Below, piece by piece: positions 7,961-11,813 of a stretch of 11,813 bases of DNA. The stretch's first letter is position 1. Each line of letters begins with the position of its first letter. The notes beneath the pieces are model-generated. The model was not told the DNA's origin, made no database searches, and was given only the letters and a program-made list of their open reading frames with translations. Location: the NCBI GenBank assembly GCA_023425485.1, contig JAFACO010000275.1, positions 1-11,813 on the forward strand. The letters are read 5' to 3'. Origin of the DNA: Bacillota bacterium. Its GTDB lineage: Bacteria > Bacillota > Clostridia > Lachnospirales > Lachnospiraceae. A program made the translations under genes and the position numbers.

Positions 7961-7988
7961 ATTATAACCTGTGTTGCTAATAAGTAAA
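7961..7988 (-). promoter_or_regulatory. Possible promoter of the CorA-family gene
   Basis: On the minus strand, TTTACT (plus 7983-7988) and TATAAT (plus 7961-7966) are 16 bases apart. A second TATAAT lies nearer the gene (plus 7888-7893) but has a poor -35 region (TGTGGA). Either could be used. Confidence 0.35.
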
Positions 7989-8128
7989 GATTTAAAGGAG
8001 GAAATAAAAAGAATTATACTTAAAAGATAGTAGAGAGATATAAATTAGGATTGGAATATAACGATGGACAGTATTTGTAAATTAAGGTAAAATATTGAAT
8101 AAATAAGGTGAGGAAAGCTCTCTACTTA
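7989..8128. other. Intergenic DNA between divergent genes
   Basis: No gene is visible. The stretch has an AAAGGAGG at 7994-8001 that resembles a ribosome site but is not followed by a usable start codon. It also has a 9-bp inverted repeat (AGTAGAGAG at 8029-8037 and CTCTCTACT at 8118-8126) with 80 bases between the arms, whose meaning is unknown. Confidence 0.4.
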
Positions 8129-8156
8129 TTGCATTGAAAATGACAGTCTGTATAAA
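8129..8156 (+). promoter_or_regulatory. Possible promoter of the VWA/C-type lectin gene
   Basis: TTGCAT (8129-8134) and TATAAA (8151-8156) are separated by 16 bases and lie about 50 bases before the start codon. This is a modest match, the best I can find in the region. Confidence 0.35.
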
Positions 8157-8207
8157 TGTATTAGTGTAGTGTTATATAAAAATTACATACTGCAAGGAGA
8201 AATCAAA

Positions 8208-10172
8208 ATGAAGATTCACAAGCCTTTTCCAAAGAAAATCAAACTGTTGTTACCAATAGTCATAGTCTTTGCGGTCATTGGAATTATCTTTGGATATAAA
8301 TATATTGATGAAAAGAATGAATACCATGAAATAATGAATATGGCTAATGTACATTTACAGGACAATAACTATGAAAAAGCAATGGCATTTTATCGAAAAG
8401 TATTATTAAAGAAGCCCAATTATGAAGCTGCATTAAATAAAATAAATGAAATTCAAACCATTCAACTTACGAATTGCGTGGATACAATACAGGAATATCT
8501 GTCAAATGGGGATTATGATCAGGCATTGTTAGCATTACAAGGACTAAAGATTACAAAGGGCGACCTGATTTATGAAAAATATAAAAAGATTTATACCTTT
8601 GTGGCTTTGCGACCAGAAAGGGTTTATATTGATGCAAAACATTTCCCCACAGTTAACGTAATTCTTCAATTTAATGGAAATCCTGATTTGGCAGAGGAGT
8701 CTTATACCATTTATGAAAATTCTGAGAAATGCGAAATTATTTCCTCCGAGTTTAAACTTGGACAAGCTGCCTTTACCTATACAGCGAAGGAAGCAGAAGG
8801 TAATTCGGAGTTTCGTGGGTTGGAGATAAATATTTCCTCAGAAGGCTTAGTGTTGTATGCAAAGGGTGAATATGAAACGCCAGTATTAGGGCAGGCAAAT
8901 ATAATTTTAACTAATACTGACCTAAGCAATTATCCAATTGTGAAGACCTTTTTTGATATTTCCGATGTTGATAATGGAGAACGTATTAACCATCTGACGG
9001 CGGATGCATTTACAATAAATGAAAGTATAGATGAAGGAGATTATGTTAACAGAGAGGTACTTGATGTGACCTCTGTGGGAGACAGCACAGGTGTAAGTAT
9101 AGAATTTGTTATAGACAAGGGATACAATATGGGTAATTTTTATTTAGGTGTAATTAAATCAGCTTTGAGTGAATTTGTACAAACACTGAATTATAGTCAA
9201 GGAGATAAAGCAGAGATATTAGCTTTTGATACGATAGTACAGCAAATGTGTGCCTTTACCAATGACCCAAATTTACTTATCAATGGAATAAATCAAATGT
9301 ACTTTAATGGAACTGCAAACTTCTATGATGCGATGTATGAAGGCATCAATCATGCAGCAGCACAAGCAGGAGTTAAGTGCTTGATAGCAATTACAGGAGG
9401 GAATGATGATGAGAGCTATTATTCCTATCTCGATATTATTGATTATGCTAATTTAAACCAAGTCTCGCTTTATATCATAAGTTCTGATGAGGCGGATACC
9501 ACAGCATTACAGGAAATGGCGGCATTTACAAATGGTGAATACTGGAATCTTATGAGTTGGAATGGTTTAACTGAGATTATTAATGATATCTATGAGCTGC
9601 AAAAAGAATTGTATGTTGTGGAATATAAAAGTGATTCATCAATGGATGTGTATTTGAAGAGAGACCTTCAAGTGGGTATATCCGCAGAAGGGTATGCTGG
9701 AGATGGTTATCCTACCTTTTGGCCAAGAGAAATTAAACGTAACGATGTAAATGAGCAACCTTCACGTTATAAATTAATTGTAGAAGATATCTCCTGGGAA
9801 ATGGCTAGTCAAAAGTGCCGGGACATGGGAGGACATCTGGTTACAATCACCTCTCAGGCAGAAATGGATGAAGTGATTGCTTTAGCAAATGAAACAGGTG
9901 CAAACTACATATGGCTGGGTGGAAATACCTCCTATGACAAGTATGGTAAAATATTTGGACATTGGATTACAGGTGAAGAGTTCAGTTATTCTGCATGGGG
10001 TAAAGAGGAACCCTCCAGGATAAATCTTATGGATGGGGTCGAGGAAAGATATCTCATGCTATGCAAGGATCCAAGTCTTGGGGACTGGAGCTGGAATGAT
10101 CAAAGAAATGATCCGCTTGCAGACGATCCAGACTTGTCAGGAGAATTCGCTTATATTTGTGAATTTGAATAA
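8208..10172 (+). CDS. Membrane-anchored extracellular protein with TPR-like, VWA-like and C-type lectin domains
   Basis: A 654-residue protein. Basic residues and one hydrophobic helix (about 12-31) form an uncleaved signal anchor, so the rest should lie outside the cell. Two TPR-like repeats follow (about 38-115, with NNYEKAMAFYRKVLLKKPNYEAAL style spacing), then a beta-rich segment (about 135-280), a VWA-like domain (about 284-470) and a C-type lectin-like domain (about 518-654). The VWA metal site is altered: DKGYN (303-307) replaces DxSxS and ITGG (395-398) replaces the usual TDG, while Thr369 is kept. The lectin domain has Cys537, GGHLVTI (541-547), WLGG, EPS (601-603), WND (629-631) and YICE (649-652). 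The start is ATG 8208 with AAGGAG (8194-8199) 8 bases upstream; an upstream GTG at 8169 is rejected. It probably binds a surface, glycan or protein; the ligand is unknown. Confidence 0.85.
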   Translation: MKIHKPFPKKIKLLLPIVIVFAVIGIIFGYKYIDEKNEYHEIMNMANVHLQDNNYEKAMAFYRKVLLKKPNYEAALNKINEIQTIQLTNCVDTIQEYLSNGDYDQALLALQGLKITKGDLIYEKYKKIYTFVALRPERVYIDAKHFPTVNVILQFNGNPDLAEESYTIYENSEKCEIISSEFKLGQAAFTYTAKEAEGNSEFRGLEINISSEGLVLYAKGEYETPVLGQANIILTNTDLSNYPIVKTFFDISDVDNGERINHLTADAFTINESIDEGDYVNREVLDVTSVGDSTGVSIEFVIDKGYNMGNFYLGVIKSALSEFVQTLNYSQGDKAEILAFDTIVQQMCAFTNDPNLLINGINQMYFNGTANFYDAMYEGINHAAAQAGVKCLIAITGGNDDESYYSYLDIIDYANLNQVSLYIISSDEADTTALQEMAAFTNGEYWNLMSWNGLTEIINDIYELQKELYVVEYKSDSSMDVYLKRDLQVGISAEGYAGDGYPTFWPREIKRNDVNEQPSRYKLIVEDISWEMASQKCRDMGGHLVTITSQAEMDEVIALANETGANYIWLGGNTSYDKYGKIFGHWITGEEFSYSAWGKEEPSRINLMDGVEERYLMLCKDPSLGDWSWNDQRNDPLADDPDLSGEFAYICEFE

Positions 10173-10369
10173 AAGATATAGAAGTTAACTGAAATTTTTA
10201 TATTTTAATAAAGATAATTTTATTAATATTTGCACACATATAGGTTATAGGAACTGATATAGTTTTTCAAAGCTTCGGATATATCTTTCCGAAGCTTTTA
10301 CATTAGGTCAATGCCAAATTTTTATAGGGTAAAAACTATATTGTATGCAGGTTCAAGTTAAGGTTATAT
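10173..10369. other. Intergenic DNA carrying only a terminator
   Basis: Apart from the hairpin at 10269-10299 I see no gene, repeat or RNA element between the lectin gene and the regulator promoter. Confidence 0.5.
10269..10299 (+). terminator. Intrinsic terminator after the VWA/lectin gene
   Basis: A perfect 11-bp stem (AAAGCTTCGGA at 10269-10279 with its complement at 10288-10298) around an 8-base loop, ending in TTTT. The T-tract is short and partly inside the stem, so efficiency may be moderate. It lies about 100 bases after the stop codon. Confidence 0.7.
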
Positions 10370-10398
10370 TTGCAATTTTAGGCAACTCCAATTACAAT
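10370..10398 (+). promoter_or_regulatory. Probable promoter of the GntR-family regulator
   Basis: TTGCAA (10370-10375) and TACAAT (10393-10398) are separated by 17 bases, giving a leader of about 125 bases. A TTGCAA at 10486 with TATAAA at 10510 would start transcription past the ribosome site and is rejected. The leader contains a small inverted repeat (ATGTG 10415-10419, CACAT 10426-10430) that could be a binding site. No FadR-type palindrome is seen here, so autoregulation is not evident at this promoter. Confidence 0.5.
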
Positions 10399-10529
10399 GA
10401 TAGAAGCGATAATTATGTGCTAATACACATGAAATATCAGCATTAAGACTGCTGTAAAAATAGTATCAATTACATGATTATTTGTTTGCAAATTCTACAT
10501 ATTTTTAATTATAAAAAGGAGTATATACA

Positions 10530-11240
10530 ATGGAAGAAGATAAAATCCTACAGCAAAAATCCTATCGGAAAGTGATAGATTATATAAAAACACAGATTAG
10601 AAGCGGAGAGTTAGAAATAGGCGAAAAGCTGCCGGCAGAAAGAGAGCTATCTGTACAATTAGGTGTGAGCCGAAATTCTGTAAGAGAAGCAATACGTACG
10701 CTGGATGTCATGGGTGTAATTGTTAGTCATCAGGGTGCCGGTAATTATCTAGCCGGTAATTTTGAGCATAATCTTTCAGAAACTATGTCTATGATGTTCT
10801 ATCTTAATCAAATTGACTATAATCAAGTTAGCCAATTACGTCGAGCACTTGAGATTGAGGCATTAATGCTGGCGATTGATAATATCACGGAGTCCGATAT
10901 CGAACGTCTGGAGAAAATACTTGGTCAGCTGGAACATGAAACAGAAGATATCAATGTAATTCTTGACAAACAGCTGCACTATAATATTGCAAAGGCATCA
11001 AAGAATACTTTAATCATAAGTATTTTACAAGCGCTATCGGATTTGATTGATAAATTTATCTATGATATGCGTAGTGACATCTTACGTAATCCAGATAGCA
11101 GAGCAATTCTGAATGAAGCACATAATGAAATGTTACTGAGTTTAGTGAAAAGAGATAAGGAGTTAGGGTATCAAGCAATCACTAAACATTTTGATATTGT
11201 TGATGTAAAATTAAGCGAAAAAGAGAGTCTATTACAGTAA
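10530..11240 (+). CDS. FadR-subfamily GntR transcription regulator, probably controlling lactate uptake
   Basis: A 236-residue regulator with an N-terminal GntR winged helix (about 8-76: KLPAERELSVQLGVSRNSVREAIRTL, then the wing SHQGAGNYL) and a C-terminal all-helical FCD ligand domain (about 95-228). The FCD metal ligands appear complete: Asp146, His150, His198 and His220. Proteins of this type include LldR, PdhR and FadR and respond to lactate, pyruvate or other organic acids. AAGGAG (10516-10521) lies 8 bases before the ATG. The next gene is an L-lactate permease whose promoter region carries two palindromes of the FadR-family type, so the inferred role is an LldR-like lactate-responsive repressor. 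The effector is inferred from context only. No clear terminator follows the gene, so its transcript may run into the permease leader. Confidence 0.9.
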   Translation: MEEDKILQQKSYRKVIDYIKTQIRSGELEIGEKLPAERELSVQLGVSRNSVREAIRTLDVMGVIVSHQGAGNYLAGNFEHNLSETMSMMFYLNQIDYNQVSQLRRALEIEALMLAIDNITESDIERLEKILGQLEHETEDINVILDKQLHYNIAKASKNTLIISILQALSDLIDKFIYDMRSDILRNPDSRAILNEAHNEMLLSLVKRDKELGYQAITKHFDIVDVKLSEKESLLQ

Positions 11241-11295
11241 AATATTTCTAGATTGTTAAAAATGCACAACAAGTTTGTTAATAAAATGTCTTTTG

Positions 11296-11324
11296 TTGAC
11301 ACATTATACAAACGAGAATATAAT
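11296..11324 (+). promoter_or_regulatory. Consensus sigma-A promoter of the lactate permease
   Basis: A perfect TTGACA (11296-11301), a 17-base spacer and a perfect TATAAT (11319-11324). Transcription should start near 11331, directly at the first operator. A promoter this strong normally needs tight control, which fits the operators and terminator that follow. Confidence 0.88.
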
Positions 11325-11332
11325 AGGTTTAT

Positions 11333-11349
11333 AAGTGGTCCTACCAATT
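11333..11349. promoter_or_regulatory. Operator O1 for the FadR-type regulator
   Basis: AAGTGGTCCTACCAATT matches the known PdhR-type palindrome AATTGGTnnnACCAATT at all but one specified position and contains the general FadR-subfamily core TnGTnnnACnA. It covers the predicted transcription start, so a bound regulator would block the promoter. Confidence 0.7.
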
Positions 11350-11364
11350 TAGAAACCTTGGTAG
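11341..11364 (+). other. Leader hairpin and extra operator half-site
   Basis: CTACCAA (11341-11347, the right half of O1) is followed after 10 bases by its exact complement TTGGTAG (11358-11364). As RNA this forms a 7-bp hairpin just ahead of the terminator. As DNA the second arm is an extra half-site for the regulator. Confidence 0.45.
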
Positions 11365-11370
11365 AAAGGC

Positions 11371-11407
11371 GGTATTGCAGATCTTACTTTGCAATACCAT
11401 TTTTTTT
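11371..11407 (+). terminator. Intrinsic terminator inside the lactate permease leader
   Basis: GGTATTGCA (11371-11379) pairs perfectly with TGCAATACC (11390-11398) around a 10-base loop, followed by an A and eight T residues (11400-11407). It lies downstream of the consensus promoter and about 95 bases before the permease start codon, so it either ends a short leader RNA or acts as an attenuator. It could also stop read-through from the regulator gene. Confidence 0.8.
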
Positions 11408-11415
11408 ACTCTACT

Positions 11416-11432
11416 AATTGGTAGTACCAATT
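11416..11432. promoter_or_regulatory. Operator O2 for the FadR-type regulator
   Basis: AATTGGTAGTACCAATT is a perfect match to the PdhR-type palindrome AATTGGTnnnACCAATT; its arms are symmetric around the central base. It lies after the leader terminator, centred 83 bp from O1, about eight helical turns, so dimers on both sites would sit on the same DNA face. Confidence 0.78.
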
Positions 11433-11501
11433 GGAAATAAATGATGATTATTTTTATGGGGATTTACAAAACGGAAGGTTTAGAAGGGAGATTCAAAAAC
11501 T

Positions 11502-11813
11502 ATGACACTATCATTTCTACTGGCAATCTTACCAATCCTATGGCTGATTGTCGCACTAACTGCACTAAAGATTCCTGGCTTTAAAGCATGTGTAATTGGT
11601 TTGGTAATTGCTTTTGCTCTTGCAGTATTTGCTTTTAAAATGCCTCTTGTTGAGAGCATAACAGCTATGGCAGAGGGAACTGCAATGGCATTATGGCCGA
11701 TTATTATAGTAATCATTGCTGCCATATTTACTTATAACATCTGTGTTGCAACTGGTAAGATGGAAGTTATCAAAAAGATGTTAGCTGGTGTTACAACAGA
11801 CAAAAGAGTTTTG
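11502..11813 (+). CDS. lctP: L-lactate permease, LctP family (partial, 5' end)
   Basis: The frame stays open from ATG 11502 to the window edge, giving the first 104 residues. They match the start of the LctP/LldP lactate transporters: a first helix (about 3-21, FLLAILPILWLIVALTAL), KIPGFKAC (23-30), a second helix (about 31-47), and a third helix containing ALWPIIIVIIAAIFTYN (63-79), followed by TGKMEVIKKMLAGVTTDKR. This family moves L-lactate (and glycolate) across the membrane with protons. A GGGAG at 11486-11490 lies 11 bases before the start, a rather long gap that suggests moderate translation. Upstream are its promoter, two operators and a leader terminator; lactate-utilisation genes may follow outside the window. 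Confidence 0.9.
   Translation, partial: MTLSFLLAILPILWLIVALTALKIPGFKACVIGLVIAFALAVFAFKMPLVESITAMAEGTAMALWPIIIVIIAAIFTYNICVATGKMEVIKKMLAGVTTDKRVL

Noticed and set aside
7994..8020. Small gene after the AAAGGAGG at 7994-8001
   Set aside because: No ATG, GTG or TTG lies at a suitable distance and the frames close quickly, so this is an orphan ribosome-site-like sequence.
8169..8207. GTG-initiated 13-residue extension of the VWA/lectin protein
   Set aside because: There is no ribosome site before GTG 8169, whereas AAGGAG precedes ATG 8208, which directly gives a normal basic N-terminus and signal anchor.
11266..11279. Short palindrome AACAAGTTTGTT after the regulator gene as a terminator
   Set aside because: The stem is only five A-T rich pairs with a 2-base loop and no T-tract follows.
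11331..11407. T-box or known riboswitch in the permease leader
   Set aside because: The leader before the terminator is only about 40 bases and lacks the T-box sequence and specifier stem; no known riboswitch core was recognised.
11480..11725. Minus-strand frame opposite the lactate permease
   Set aside because: It is a shadow of the permease coding frame, with low-complexity alanine/isoleucine-rich translation and no ribosome site of its own.

Overview
The window looks like a piece of a low-GC Gram-positive chromosome, most probably an anaerobic clostridium of the Lachnospiraceae type. The DNA is AT-rich throughout, start codons follow strong AGGAG-type ribosome sites, promoters are close to the TTGACA/TATAAT consensus, and the gene set (two-iron desulfoferrodoxin, HD-GYP protein, lactate permease with a FadR-type regulator) suits such an organism. 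The species is inferred, not proven. No rRNA, tRNA, CRISPR array, insertion sequence or phage gene was seen.

Left part (1-2310): the end of an ABC export operon. It holds the last 55 residues of one membrane protein, a complete FtsX/MacB-type permease, its LolD/MacB-type ATPase, and then a 24-codon stub that overlaps the ATPase stop codon and looks like the start of a further permease that has been lost. The DNA after the stub holds only broken reading frames.

Middle part (2312-7870): four genes that appear to be independent units. They are desulfoferrodoxin (superoxide reductase, with a hairpin at the predicted 5' end of its mRNA), a stand-alone beta-CASP metallo-beta-lactamase-fold nuclease, a membrane-bound sensor/HD-GYP c-di-GMP phosphodiesterase with a near-perfect promoter, and a convergent CorA-family ion transporter. 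The last two are separated by a strong hairpin terminator.

Right part (8129-11813): a secreted, membrane-anchored protein made of TPR-like repeats, a von Willebrand A domain with a damaged metal site and a C-type lectin domain; then a FadR-subfamily GntR regulator and the first 104 codons of an L-lactate permease. Between the regulator and the permease lies a dense control region: a perfect consensus promoter, two FadR-family palindromes 83 bp apart, an extra operator half-site and a strong intrinsic terminator placed before the permease start codon. This layout predicts repression by the neighbouring regulator, probably by looping, together with a block to elongation or a short leader RNA. 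It is the most interesting regulatory feature in the window.
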